Below are positions 1-7,198 of a stretch of DNA of 15,217 nt, one piece after another. Position 1 is the stretch's first letter. Every line of letters starts with the position of its first letter. This DNA is from Candidatus Neomicrothrix sp. UBA2131. GTDB lineage: Bacteria > Actinomycetota > Acidimicrobiia > Acidimicrobiales > MedAcidi-G1. The DNA lies in the NCBI GenBank assembly GCA_002329075.1, contig DCXR01000035.1:1-15217 (forward strand), given 5' to 3'. The translations under genes were made by a program, and so were the position numbers. The notes under the pieces were generated by a model. The model was not told the DNA's origin. It ran no database searches and saw nothing but the letters and a program-made list of their open reading frames with translations.

Positions 1-1
1 C

Positions 2-232
2 GAGCACGCCAAGGGCGCCGAGCGTGACGCCAGGCCCTCCAAGCCCGACCTCGCCGAGCGCAAGGCCGCCTTCCTCGAAGACCTCGACGCCAAGGTCGAA
101 GCAGGCGAACTCACCCGGGCCGAAGCCGACGAGATCGTCGCCAAGGTCGAAGCTCGCCACGCCAGGCACCGCCAACGGACGACTGGTGACACCCCCGACA
201 TGTCCGCCGCCCTGGCGCTGGCCCGGTCCTGA
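2..232 (+). CDS. 3' end of a helical protein of unknown function (5' truncated by window edge)
   Basis: The second forward frame is open from the window edge to a TGA at 230-232, giving the last 76 residues of a protein. Third codon positions are almost all G or C, as in the firm genes nearby, so I take this frame as real. The piece is highly charged and should be largely alpha-helical. It carries a segment of the type FLEDLDAKVEAGELTRAEAD, in which a short amphipathic helix is followed by a 'G-E-L-T-x-x-x-A-D' turn and a second helix. Such segments occur in small SHOCT-like or YckD-like helical proteins, but the match is too general to assign a family. It lies 119 nt upstream of the response regulator on the same strand, so it could be co-transcribed with or regulated by that system. 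No function is proposed. Confidence 0.6.
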   Translation, partial: EHAKGAERDARPSKPDLAERKAAFLEDLDAKVEAGELTRAEADEIVAKVEARHARHRQRTTGDTPDMSAALALARS

Positions 233-351
233 CTGGCAGGCACCGACGGTCGCGAAGACCTGAGTAGGGGCGGGAACCTCTAGGGCCAGGTCCCGGCGTG
301 GCGGGACGGCGACCCGGTCCCGACCGACCAGGTCTGGAAGGATCAACCTCG

Positions 352-1029
352 ATGGCCGACAAAGCGCTCGTACTGGTGGTCGAGGATGACCAGAACATCG
401 CCGACCTGGTCGACCTGTACCTCCGGAAGAACGGCTTTCAGACCATCAGGGCCACCAACGGCGCTGACGGCGTCGCTGCCCTGTCCGCCCGCAGGCCCGA
501 ACTCGTGCTGCTCGATATCGGGCTACCGGGTGAGATGGACGGCTTCGACGTCTGCCGGGAGTTGCGCAGTCGGTCCGACGTGCCGATCATCTTCATGACC
601 GCCCGAGACGACGAGGTCGACCGGGTGATGGGCCTCAAGTTCGGCGCCGACGACTATGTGGTCAAGCCATTCAGCCCACGAGAACTCGTCGCCCGCGTGG
701 AAGCCGTTCTTCGCCGTTCCACCGGAACCGCCTCCGACAACAGGGACCCGCTCAAGGTGGGTGACGTGGTGGTCGACCTGGAAGCGCACGAGGTGAGGGT
801 CGGTGAGGACCCGGTCGACCTGACCCGGCGGGAGTACGCCCTACTTCGGGCATTCGCGGAGCACCGGGGCCTGACGCTCTCCCGCAGGCAACTGCTCGAC
901 CAGGCCTGGGGCACGGACTGGGTCGGGGACGAGCGAACCGTCGACGTTCATGTACGCCAACTGCGGGTGAAGCTCGGACAGCACCTCGACCTTCGCACCG
1001 TCCGCGGCGCTGGCTACCGGCTGGCCTGA
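352..1029 (+). CDS. OmpR/PhoB-family DNA-binding response regulator
   Basis: The 225-residue product has an N-terminal receiver domain (about residues 5-118) and a C-terminal winged-helix DNA-binding domain (about 130-225), the standard OmpR/PhoB layout and length. Receiver signature residues are all present: acidic pair D12/D13, phospho-acceptor D55 in LLDIGLPG, T83 in FMTARDD, and K105 in VVKPF. The C-terminal domain ends in the family-typical DVHVRQLRVKLG...VRGAGYRL pattern. I chose ATG 352 because it starts the receiver domain directly and has a GGAAGGA ribosome site at 336-342; the open frame extends further upstream but only into non-homologous sequence. The sensor kinase starts 2 nt after the stop, so this is its cognate regulator and the pair is co-translated. 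Target genes cannot be inferred from the sequence. Confidence 0.95.
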   Translation: MADKALVLVVEDDQNIADLVDLYLRKNGFQTIRATNGADGVAALSARRPELVLLDIGLPGEMDGFDVCRELRSRSDVPIIFMTARDDEVDRVMGLKFGADDYVVKPFSPRELVARVEAVLRRSTGTASDNRDPLKVGDVVVDLEAHEVRVGEDPVDLTRREYALLRAFAEHRGLTLSRRQLLDQAWGTDWVGDERTVDVHVRQLRVKLGQHLDLRTVRGAGYRLA

Positions 1030-1031
1030 CC

Positions 1032-2525
1032 ATGCGGCGCCGTCTACTGGCCACCCTGCTCGTCGTCGTCGTCGCCGGCCTGATCTCCGCAGGTCTCGGC
1101 ACGTTCCTGTTCGCCCGGGGCAACGCCAGACAGGAAGCCGAGCAACTGGCCCTGAGCCGCGCGGAAGCCATGGCCGATGCTGCGCTCCAGCCCACCCCGC
1201 GGACGTTCGGCGAATCCCGAGACTTCTTCGGCAACCCCCGGCAGCAGGAACGGCTGCGGCAGGTGTCCGGCTCCCTGGGCGTACGCCAACTCGGCGTGCT
1301 CTACGTCGAGATCACCGGTGACTCCGCACCCCGGGTGCTCTCCTCCCAGGTCCAGAGTGGCGAGGTGAGCCGGGAGGATGCCGAGAAGATGTGGACGGCC
1401 AGCTTCGAATCGCTGTCGCCCGACCAGGTCTCGACGAAGGTGCTCTCCCCCCTCCCGGACGGCGTCCAGATCGAGCAGATCGATCCACTGGCGCTGCTGA
1501 TCAACGGATCGGTGGGCGGCAGCAACGGCGACGTCGCATTCGCCGCGGCGATCAGTCGATTCAGGACTGAGCCACACATGGCAGTGGCCTTCGTCGCGGG
1601 CGTCGAGGCCTCCATACGGATCGGCCCGGAAGGCCGTTGGTTCCTCTTCGCCTCCGCCGGAACCATCCTCCTGGCGATCCTGGCGTCGATCTGGTTGAGC
1701 CGCTCGCTCAGCCGTCCCCTGGTGCACGTCACCGGAGCCGCCCGGGGAATCGCCGGCGGGGACTTCGCCGTGCGGCTCCCCGCCCCGAAGGAGGAGGACT
1801 CGGACGAGATCGCCGACCTGGTACGGGCCATCAACGAGATGGCCGACAACCTCGAGCGCTCCCGGAACCTGGAGCGTCAGTTCCTGCTGTCGGTCTCGCA
1901 CGACCTCCGCACGCCCCTCACCTCCATCGCCGGCTATGCCGAAGCCATCACGGACGGGACCGCCGAGGACACGATCGCCGCCGCGGAGGTGATCGGCAGC
2001 GAGGCCGAGCGCCTCAAGCGCCTCGTCGGCGACCTTCTGGAACTTGCCCGACTCGACGCCCACCGGTTCGAACTGGAACCGGTCGCACTGGACCTCGCCG
2101 CGGCCACGAGCCAGGCGGTTCGGGCACTCGCACCGGCAGCAGGCCGGGTGGACCTGCGCGAAGAACTGCCGGACGACCCGGTCCAGGTCATTGCCGACGC
2201 CGACCGTTGGGTCCAGGTCGTCGGAAACCTCGTCGAGAACGGGATCCGCCACGCAGAGTCGTCGGTCGTCGTCTCACTCCATGAAGAAGGCGGCCGTGCG
2301 GTGCTTACGGTCACCGACGACGGTCAGGGGATCTTCGAGTCGGACCTGCCGCATATCTTCGAGCGGCTCTACGTGGCCCGCTCGACGCCGGCAGCCAGGG
2401 AGTCGGGGTCGGGACTGGGGCTGGCCATCGTCCGCGAGTTGGTCGACGCCATGAACGGCGAGGTCCACGCCGAATCTACGCCGGGAATGGGCGCCACGCT
2501 CGTCGTGTCGCTCCCCTTGGCCTGA
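1032..2525 (+). CDS. Membrane-bound sensor histidine kinase
   Basis: The 497-residue partner of the preceding response regulator. Order of parts: N-terminal membrane helix (about 5-26), an extracytoplasmic sensor region (about 27-200) that I do not recognise, a second membrane helix (about 203-222), a HAMP linker (to about 275), the dimerisation/phosphotransfer domain with phospho-acceptor H290 in SVSHDLRTPLTS, and a C-terminal ATPase domain. The ATPase boxes are intact: N-box NLVENGIRHA with N403, G1 DDGQGI (D429-I434), and G2 SGSGLGLAI near 460-467. ATG 1032 follows the regulator stop by 2 nt and has no clear ribosome site, consistent with translational coupling. The protein should sense an envelope signal and phosphorylate the regulator at D55. 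The ligand is unknown; nothing in the sensor region points to a known fold by eye. Confidence 0.94.
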   Translation: MRRRLLATLLVVVVAGLISAGLGTFLFARGNARQEAEQLALSRAEAMADAALQPTPRTFGESRDFFGNPRQQERLRQVSGSLGVRQLGVLYVEITGDSAPRVLSSQVQSGEVSREDAEKMWTASFESLSPDQVSTKVLSPLPDGVQIEQIDPLALLINGSVGGSNGDVAFAAAISRFRTEPHMAVAFVAGVEASIRIGPEGRWFLFASAGTILLAILASIWLSRSLSRPLVHVTGAARGIAGGDFAVRLPAPKEEDSDEIADLVRAINEMADNLERSRNLERQFLLSVSHDLRTPLTSIAGYAEAITDGTAEDTIAAAEVIGSEAERLKRLVGDLLELARLDAHRFELEPVALDLAAATSQAVRALAPAAGRVDLREELPDDPVQVIADADRWVQVVGNLVENGIRHAESSVVVSLHEEGGRAVLTVTDDGQGIFESDLPHIFERLYVARSTPAARESGSGLGLAIVRELVDAMNGEVHAESTPGMGATLVVSLPLA

Positions 2526-2583
2526 ACGACCCAGGGTGATGGCTGTACGAAGCACCCCGTCGTGAACTTCTCGGCGATGTCGG

Positions 2584-2895
2584 TCATCGGCCCTCCCCTG
2601 CCGGGACGGGCTGGCGTTGGGTGGCCTTGCCCTGTGCGATCCGAACGCGGGAGCCTTCCCGGTGCCGGGCGTTGACCTCGTCGGGCATCTGTGCGGCGAG
2701 TTGGTCGGGGCGGAGCCGGTGGATCAGGGGGACGATGTGGTCCTCGTCGGCGATGCCTTCGATGACGGCGTCGGTGAAGGAGTTCTTTTCCACCAGTCGG
2801 TGAATGGAGATGATCTCCAGGTCGTTGCGTTCTTCGCATAGCACCGATCGGTCATACCGGCGAGCCTGCTCCGGACGCCGCACCCGTGGCGACAT
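2584..2895 (-). CDS. Small protein of unknown function downstream of the phosphonate oxygenases
   Basis: A 103-residue product reading leftward. I support it as a gene because nearly every codon from about residue 20 onward ends in G or C, while the overlapping forward frames lack this pattern. The N-terminus is very basic (MSPRVRRPEQARRYDR), followed by a more regular stretch (LEIISIHRLVEKNSFTDAVI) with alternating hydrophobic and charged residues, and a basic C-terminal tail. No family is recognised. The start is uncertain: ATG 2895 has a GGAG about 10 nt upstream, while a TTG at 2916 would add 7 residues. It follows the HD-domain oxygenase by about 80 nt on the same strand and may be the distal gene of that transcript. 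Its TGA (2584-2586) overlaps an ATG (2585-2587) that leads into no plausible gene, suggesting a lost downstream partner. Confidence 0.55.
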   Translation of the reverse strand: MSPRVRRPEQARRYDRSVLCEERNDLEIISIHRLVEKNSFTDAVIEGIADEDHIVPLIHRLRPDQLAAQMPDEVNARHREGSRVRIAQGKATQRQPVPAGEGR

Positions 2896-2943
2896 CCGAC
2901 GGGATCTCCGCGGCAATTCGACACCGTCCGAACCACAGGTCCG

Positions 2944-2984
2944 CCACCCGCATGGAGGTGGGGAGGCGTGGGGCGGTCACGCCT
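2944..2984. terminator. Two adjacent hairpins at the end of the HD-oxygenase gene, possible weak terminator
   Basis: A 7-bp stem AGGCGTG/CACGCCT (2964-2970 with 2978-2984, 7-nt loop) overlaps the stop codon of the HD-domain gene. Immediately beyond it is a 5-bp stem CCACC/GGTGG (2944-2948 with 2957-2961). There is no T-rich tract on either side, so this is not a standard intrinsic terminator. It could be an RNA processing or attenuation structure, or chance in GC-rich DNA. Confidence 0.25.
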
Positions 2985-3522
2985 GCGGCCCACCGGCTTC
3001 CAGGCGGTCGAGCAGGGGGCGGAAGTGCGACAGCGGTGGGACCTCGACGCCGGTCCGCTTGCCGTGGTCGTCTTCCAGCCTGCGCAGGACTACGGCGTCG
3101 ATGGCGTGGGGCCGGGCCTCGAAGGCTGTGGCCTCGTCAGCCGTCATCGGCCCGCCCTGCTTGGTGAGCGTGTGCTGCGAGGCCGGCGAGAGGCGGTCGT
3201 GGTAGTCGGGCTCGCGGGCACACAGGAAGCGCTTGGCGTCGACGTGGAGGCGCACCGGTTCGGAGACCGCTGCATCGAACCGGGCCGCCACCCAGTCGCC
3301 GCCGAGGTCCCCGTGGTCGTGGATGCCGTAGCCGTCGTCGGGTTCGTCGAGCCAGTGGCCCACGTCGTGCATGAGGCAGGCGGCGACGAGGGTGTCGTGG
3401 TGTCCCTGCTGTTCGGCTGCCGCTGCGGTGAGCAGGGAGTGTTCGGCGATGGTCACGTTCTCGCCGTAGTTCAGCCACCCGCGATCGTCCATGAGGGCCG
3501 CCAGTTCGTCGGCGGCGCTCAT
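2977..3522 (-). CDS. tmpB: HD-domain phosphonate-cleaving oxygenase, TmpB/PhnZ-like
   Basis: The 181-residue product matches the small HD-domain proteins that use a mixed-valent di-iron centre to oxidatively cleave the C-P bond of 1-hydroxy-2-(trimethyl)aminoethylphosphonates, releasing phosphate. Visible family features: a YGENVTIAEH segment near the N-terminus (Y19, E21, H28), the metal-binding HD pair H52-D53 in CLMHDVGHW, a following H68/H70 cluster, the AKRFLC segment, and the C-terminal QGGPM motif. The length suits the family. I chose ATG 3522 because it overlaps the TGA of the upstream oxygenase gene (ATGA, 3519-3522); a longer frame to 3549 adds only non-homologous residues. Product and partner form the hydroxylase-then-cleavage pair known from TmpA/TmpB and PhnY/PhnZ. 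Trimethylated versus unmethylated substrate cannot be settled here; TmpB is favoured by the partner type. Confidence 0.78.
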   Translation of the reverse strand: MSAADELAALMDDRGWLNYGENVTIAEHSLLTAAAAEQQGHHDTLVAACLMHDVGHWLDEPDDGYGIHDHGDLGGDWVAARFDAAVSEPVRLHVDAKRFLCAREPDYHDRLSPASQHTLTKQGGPMTADEATAFEARPHAIDAVVLRRLEDDHGKRTGVEVPPLSHFRPLLDRLEAGGPQA

Positions 3523-4625
3523 CGGGGGGCCTCGAGGACCCGGATCCACGAGTGCAGGGAGTCCTTGTCGGCGTAGCAGCCCTGGAGGTGTCGGGCGCCC
3601 GTCGTGTAGGCGCTGCGGCCGTGCAGGACCCGCTGGTTGTCGAAGGCCATGAGTTGGCCCGGGCCGAGCCGGAACCCGATCCGGGCGCCCGGGTCGTGCA
3701 GCAGCCCTGCGAGCGTGCGGTATGCCCGGTAGTAGTCGGCCATCACGTCGCCGGGCATGTCGAAGGCCTGCGCCGACCGGGAGTTGTAGCGGACGCAGGT
3801 GACCTGGTCACGGCTGTCGAGTTCGATGAGCGGCTTGTACGCCTGGAGGTCGGCCGAGTCGCCGTCGAGGTAGCGGAACCGGACCGGGTGGGTGGTTAGC
3901 AGTTCGAACGCATCGGGGTGGTCGCTGCGGATCCGTTCGGCCACTGCGAAGCCGTCGGCGAGCCGACTGTCGCCGCCGTCGGATTCGTTGACGAGGCAGT
4001 GCAGGAGTTGGAGGCCCGGCACCGGATCGCGGTAGGGGTTGTCCGTGTGCATGCCGATCTCGAGCCTGGTGTTGGCCAGGTTGGCTGGGTCGGGTTCGTC
4101 CCTGACCTCGAAGATCCGGCCGTAGTTGGTTTCGCGGAGGTAGCCGAACAGGTCGACGGCCTCGAGGATCGAGCCGGGCGTGGCCGGGAGGTTCTCGAGG
4201 AGTCCGAACCCCAGGTCGCGGATGCCGACCAGCCAGTCGTGGAGCTTCGCCGGGTCGCCCACCAGCGTCGGGTGGTCGGCGAACTCGAGTGGGCCCTGCT
4301 GCTCGGCGCCCCACAGGGTCGGGAGGGGGGTGACGCCGGCACCTGTGTCGTCGGTCGATCCGTGGAGGCGGAACCAGGCTGCGTCGAAGGTGGCGTCGAG
4401 GCCCTCGGGGGCGAAGGTGACCGTCACCGTGTCGGCGTCGAGGCTGGCTCCGGCGATCGTCACCTCGGGCAGGGAGTTGATGTCGAAGGTCCGCTGGCCG
4501 GCGTCGCGGTGGCGGCCCGTCGTGATGTTGTCCCTCAGCCAGGTTCCGAGGAACCGGTGGGGGGTTCCATCCTCGAAGCGGACCTCGAGCCAGTCCCGGT
4601 CATGGCCGACGGCGACGATTCCCAT
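3519..4625 (-). CDS. tmpA: 2-oxoglutarate/Fe(II) oxygenase, TmpA-like (gamma-butyrobetaine hydroxylase fold)
   Basis: A 368-residue protein with an N-terminal GBBH-like domain (about 1-90, containing TWLRDN and GQR) and a TauD/TfdA catalytic domain. The facial triad is H193-x-D195 in MHTDNP and distal H335 in VLHGRSAY, with R345 a likely 2-oxoglutarate anchor. Homologues of this shape are usually annotated as gamma-butyrobetaine hydroxylase. However, an overlapping PhnZ/TmpB-type gene downstream is the signature of TmpA, which hydroxylates carbon 1 of 2-trimethylaminoethylphosphonate. The N-terminal domain lacks the cysteine cluster that binds zinc in gamma-butyrobetaine hydroxylase; TWLRDN is followed by threonines, glycine and arginine. 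ATG 4625 has a strong AGGGGAG ribosome site (4631-4637) at 5 nt. The gene lies 82 nt downstream of csoR on the same strand, so read-through is possible but its own promoter is equally likely. Confidence 0.75.
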   Translation of the reverse strand: MGIVAVGHDRDWLEVRFEDGTPHRFLGTWLRDNITTGRHRDAGQRTFDINSLPEVTIAGASLDADTVTVTFAPEGLDATFDAAWFRLHGSTDDTGAGVTPLPTLWGAEQQGPLEFADHPTLVGDPAKLHDWLVGIRDLGFGLLENLPATPGSILEAVDLFGYLRETNYGRIFEVRDEPDPANLANTRLEIGMHTDNPYRDPVPGLQLLHCLVNESDGGDSRLADGFAVAERIRSDHPDAFELLTTHPVRFRYLDGDSADLQAYKPLIELDSRDQVTCVRYNSRSAQAFDMPGDVMADYYRAYRTLAGLLHDPGARIGFRLGPGQLMAFDNQRVLHGRSAYTTGARHLQGCYADKDSLHSWIRVLEAPR

Positions 4626-4707
4626 GTCGACTCCCCTGTTTCGAACGTGGGTGGTCTACACCATGTTGCGCAGTTGCAGGCACCCCGTGGGTCCGCCGGC
4701 AACAGCG

Positions 4708-4989
4708 TCAGGAGCGCAGGAGGCGCTCGATCGCTGTGACCGCCTCCTCGATCTTGGCGTCACCGGCCTCGTCGCCCTCTCGTACGGCGTTACGGACGCA
4801 GTGGCGGATGTGCTCGTCGAGCAGGCCGACGCCGACGCCCTGCAGTGCCTTGGTCACCGAGGAGATCTGGGTCAGCACGTCGATGCAGTAGGTGTCCTGG
4901 TCGACGAGGCGTTGGAGGCCGCGGACCTGGCCCTCGATGCGGCGGAGCCGGGTGAGGTAGTCGTCCTTCGAGAGTGAGTAGCCAGCCAT
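4708..4989 (-). CDS. csoR: CsoR-family copper-sensing transcriptional repressor
   Basis: A 93-residue all-helical repressor of the CsoR/RcnR/FrmR family. The Cu(I)-binding triad of true CsoR proteins is present: C35, H60 and C64, in DTYCIDVLTQIS and DEHIRHC. The family's DNA-contact helix region RLRRIEGQVRGLQRL is at residues 14-28. In this family the apo-tetramer binds a G/C-tract inverted repeat and releases it on Cu(I) binding. I chose ATG 4989 because KDDYLTRLRRIEGQ then begins at the usual distance from the N-terminus; frames extending upstream run through the operator. No ribosome site precedes it, so translation may be leaderless. It is divergent from copA with 25 nt between start codons, so it almost certainly controls both itself and the copper-export genes. 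Confidence 0.95.
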   Translation of the reverse strand: MAGYSLSKDDYLTRLRRIEGQVRGLQRLVDQDTYCIDVLTQISSVTKALQGVGVGLLDEHIRHCVRNAVREGDEAGDAKIEEAVTAIERLLRS

Positions 4990-4992
4990 AGG

Positions 4993-5010
4993 GATAGGGG
5001 GTACCCTATC
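4993..5010. promoter_or_regulatory. Probable CsoR operator (18-bp inverted repeat)
   Basis: GATAGGGGGTACCCTATC is an inverted repeat with perfect 7-bp arms (GATAGGG at 4993-4999, CCCTATC at 5004-5010) around GGTA, and has an inner perfect GGGTACCC. G-tract/C-tract pseudo-palindromes flanked by TA are the known style of CsoR operators. It fills most of the 25-bp gap between csoR and copA, so one bound repressor would block both start regions. The binding itself is inferred. Confidence 0.8.
5002..5007 (+). promoter_or_regulatory. Candidate -10 element for a leaderless copA transcript
   Basis: TACCCT fits the actinobacterial TANNNT -10 pattern and ends 7 nt before ATG 5015, the spacing expected if transcription starts at the A of the start codon. 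It lies inside the CsoR inverted repeat, so repressor and polymerase would compete directly. No convincing -35 is visible upstream, which would be inside csoR. Confidence 0.45.
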
Positions 5011-5014
5011 ACCC

Positions 5015-7198
5015 ATGCCCATGGCGGACACGCCCATGACGACCGAGTTTCCCATCGAGGGCATGACCTGTGCGGCGTGTGCCGCCCGGATCGGTCGTGG
5101 CCTCACCGGGCTCGAGGGCGTCGAGGACGCCAACGTCAACTACGCGACGGCGCGGGCGGTCGTGTCCTACGACCCGGCCCTGGTGACCCTGGCGGCGTTC
5201 AATGCGACCATCGAGGGGCTCGGCTACGCGATTGCCGACCCCGACGACGATGCCGCCGACCGGGAACTGGCGCAACTCGCCCGTCGGCTCGCCGTCTCCG
5301 TCGTGCTCACGGTGCCGATCGTCGCCATCTCGATGGTGCCGGCCCTCGGGTTCTCCGGCTGGGAATGGGTGGCCGGCATCCTGGCCACCCCCGTGGTGTG
5401 GTGGGTCGGCTGGCCGTTCCACCAGGTGGCCGGTCGCAGCCTGGCCCACGGCTCGACCACCATGGACACCCTCGTGTCGATGGGGACGGGAGCGGCGTGG
5501 GCCTGGTCCGTCGTTGCGCTGTTCGTCGACGTCGACCACGTCTACTTCGAGACGGCCGCTGTCATCGTCACGCTGATCCTCCTCGGGAGGTGGTTCGAGG
5601 CCCGGGCGAAGCGCCGTTCCGGAGAGGCCATCCGGTCCCTCGCCGGCCTTGCCGCCAGGACGGCCCGGCTCGAGGACGGTGCCGAGGTCCCGGTCGACGA
5701 CCTGCAGGTCGGCATGCGGTTCCTGGTGCGACCGGGCGAGAAGGTCCCCGTCGACGGCCGGGTGGTCGACGGGACGTCCACCGTGGATGCTTCGATGATC
5801 ACCGGCGAGCCCGTGCCGGTCGCGGTAGGCATCGGCGACGAGGTGGTCGGGGCGACCATCAACGGCAACGGCTCGCTGACCGTCGAGGCCACCCGGGTCG
5901 GCGGCGACACGATGCTGGCCCAGATCATGCGCCTGGTCGACGAGGCACAGTCGTCCACCGCCCCGGTGCAGCGGCTCGCCGACCGGGTCTCGGCCGTGTT
6001 CGTCCCCACGGCACTCGCCGTGGCCGTCGCGACCCTTGCCGCCTGGCTCCTGGCCGGACGGCCGACCGGCGAGGCCTTCACGGCGGCGGTCGCGGTGCTC
6101 ATCATCGCCTGCCCATGCGCCCTGGGCCTCGCCACCCCCACGGCGATCATGGTCGGGACGGGACGCGGCGCGGGCCTCGGCGTGATCATCAAGGGCGGCG
6201 AGGTCCTCGAGGCGACCCGTCAGGTCGACCATGTCGTCGTCGACAAGACCGGCACCGTCACCGAGGGCCGGATGGAGGTCGTGTCCGTGACGCCGTCAGC
6301 GGGGACCGACCCGCAGGTCGTGCTGTGTCGAGCCGCCTCCGTCGAGGCCCTCTCCGAACACCCGCTGGCCGAAGCGATAGTGGCCGCCGCAACGGACCTC
6401 GAGGGCACCACCGGGTTCGAGAACCTTCCGGGACTGGGCGTGCGTGGCACGGTTGGCGACTCCGACGTGCTCGTCGGACGGAGGTGGCTGTTCGACGAGG
6501 TCCCCGACGACCTCCTCGCGGCTGTCGCCGAGGCCGAGGACGCCGGCCGAACGGCGGTCGTCGTCGGCTGGGACGGAACCGCCCGGGGGGTCCTCGTCAT
6601 CGCCGACCGGGTCCGGCCCACGAGTGCGGAGGCGGTCAGCGCCTTGCGGGGCCTCGGCCTCGAGGTGACCCTGCTCACCGGCGACAATGAACGCACGGCC
6701 CGGGCCGTGGGTTCGGTCGTCGGCATCGACCGGGTCCTCGCCGAGGTCATGCCGGACGACAAGGACGCAGAGGTCCAGCGCCTCCAGGCGCAGGGCCACG
6801 TCGTCGCCATGGTCGGCGACGGCATCAACGACGCCCCGGCGCTCGCACGGGCCGACCTCGGCATCGCCGTCGGTACCGGAACCGACGTGGCGATCGAGAC
6901 CTCGGACCTCACCATCGTCTCGGGTGACCTGCGGGCCGTGGCCGACGCCATCGCCCTGTCACGCCGGACCCTCGCCGTCATCAAGGGCAACCTCTTCTGG
7001 GCGTTCGCCTACAACACGGCCGCCATCCCACTGGCCGCCTTCGGGGTCCTCAACCCGATGGTCGCCGCCGGGGCGATGGGTTTCTCGTCGGTGTTCGTGG
7101 TCACGAACTCGCTTCGACTGCGCCGGTTCACCGGCTACCGTCGCCCGACGACAACCGGCGAGGACCTGCCCGTCGGACCCGAGAGGACGAATGCATGA
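5015..7198 (+). CDS. copA: Cu(I)-exporting P1B-type ATPase
   Basis: A 727-residue heavy-metal P-type ATPase with one N-terminal HMA domain (GMTCAAC, C19 and C22), eight expected membrane helices, TGEP in the actuator domain, the CPC metal motif (C366-P367-C368), phosphorylation site D410 in DKTGT, the HP pair in SEHPLAEA, and GDGINDAPAL. The YN pair in helix 7 (FAYNTAAIP) and M-x-S-S in helix 8 (AMGFSS) mark the Cu(I)-exporting P1B-1 class. It exports cytosolic Cu(I). ATGs at 5015, 5021 and 5036 are all possible starts; none has a good ribosome site. ATG 5015 fits a leaderless transcript from the TACCCT element, while 5036 best matches usual family length. The stop overlaps the copZ start by 4 nt. 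Confidence 0.96.
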   Translation: MPMADTPMTTEFPIEGMTCAACAARIGRGLTGLEGVEDANVNYATARAVVSYDPALVTLAAFNATIEGLGYAIADPDDDAADRELAQLARRLAVSVVLTVPIVAISMVPALGFSGWEWVAGILATPVVWWVGWPFHQVAGRSLAHGSTTMDTLVSMGTGAAWAWSVVALFVDVDHVYFETAAVIVTLILLGRWFEARAKRRSGEAIRSLAGLAARTARLEDGAEVPVDDLQVGMRFLVRPGEKVPVDGRVVDGTSTVDASMITGEPVPVAVGIGDEVVGATINGNGSLTVEATRVGGDTMLAQIMRLVDEAQSSTAPVQRLADRVSAVFVPTALAVAVATLAAWLLAGRPTGEAFTAAVAVLIIACPCALGLATPTAIMVGTGRGAGLGVIIKGGEVLEATRQVDHVVVDKTGTVTEGRMEVVSVTPSAGTDPQVVLCRAASVEALSEHPLAEAIVAAATDLEGTTGFENLPGLGVRGTVGDSDVLVGRRWLFDEVPDDLLAAVAEAEDAGRTAVVVGWDGTARGVLVIADRVRPTSAEAVSALRGLGLEVTLLTGDNERTARAVGSVVGIDRVLAEVMPDDKDAEVQRLQAQGHVVAMVGDGINDAPALARADLGIAVGTGTDVAIETSDLTIVSGDLRAVADAIALSRRTLAVIKGNLFWAFAYNTAAIPLAAFGVLNPMVAAGAMGFSSVFVVTNSLRLRRFTGYRRPTTTGEDLPVGPERTNA

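Noticed and set aside
1044..2252. Long open frame (about 400 codons) antisense to the sensor kinase
   Set aside because: It is the mirror of a clear kinase gene in high-GC DNA; it has low-complexity composition and no recognisable domain.
2528..2562. Possible terminator hairpin after the sensor kinase (GGGTG ... CACCC)
   Set aside because: Only five pairs with a 14-nt loop and no T-tract.
4987..5016. Alternative csoR start at 5016, overlapping the copA ATG within CATG
   Set aside because: It would place the operator inside csoR and add nine residues (M-G-D-R-V-P-P-I-P) not typical of the family N-terminus.
5009..6232. Long open frame antisense to copA, rich in D, G, H and R
   Set aside because: It is the complement of a fully supported P-type ATPase; composition is typical of GC-rich antisense shadows.
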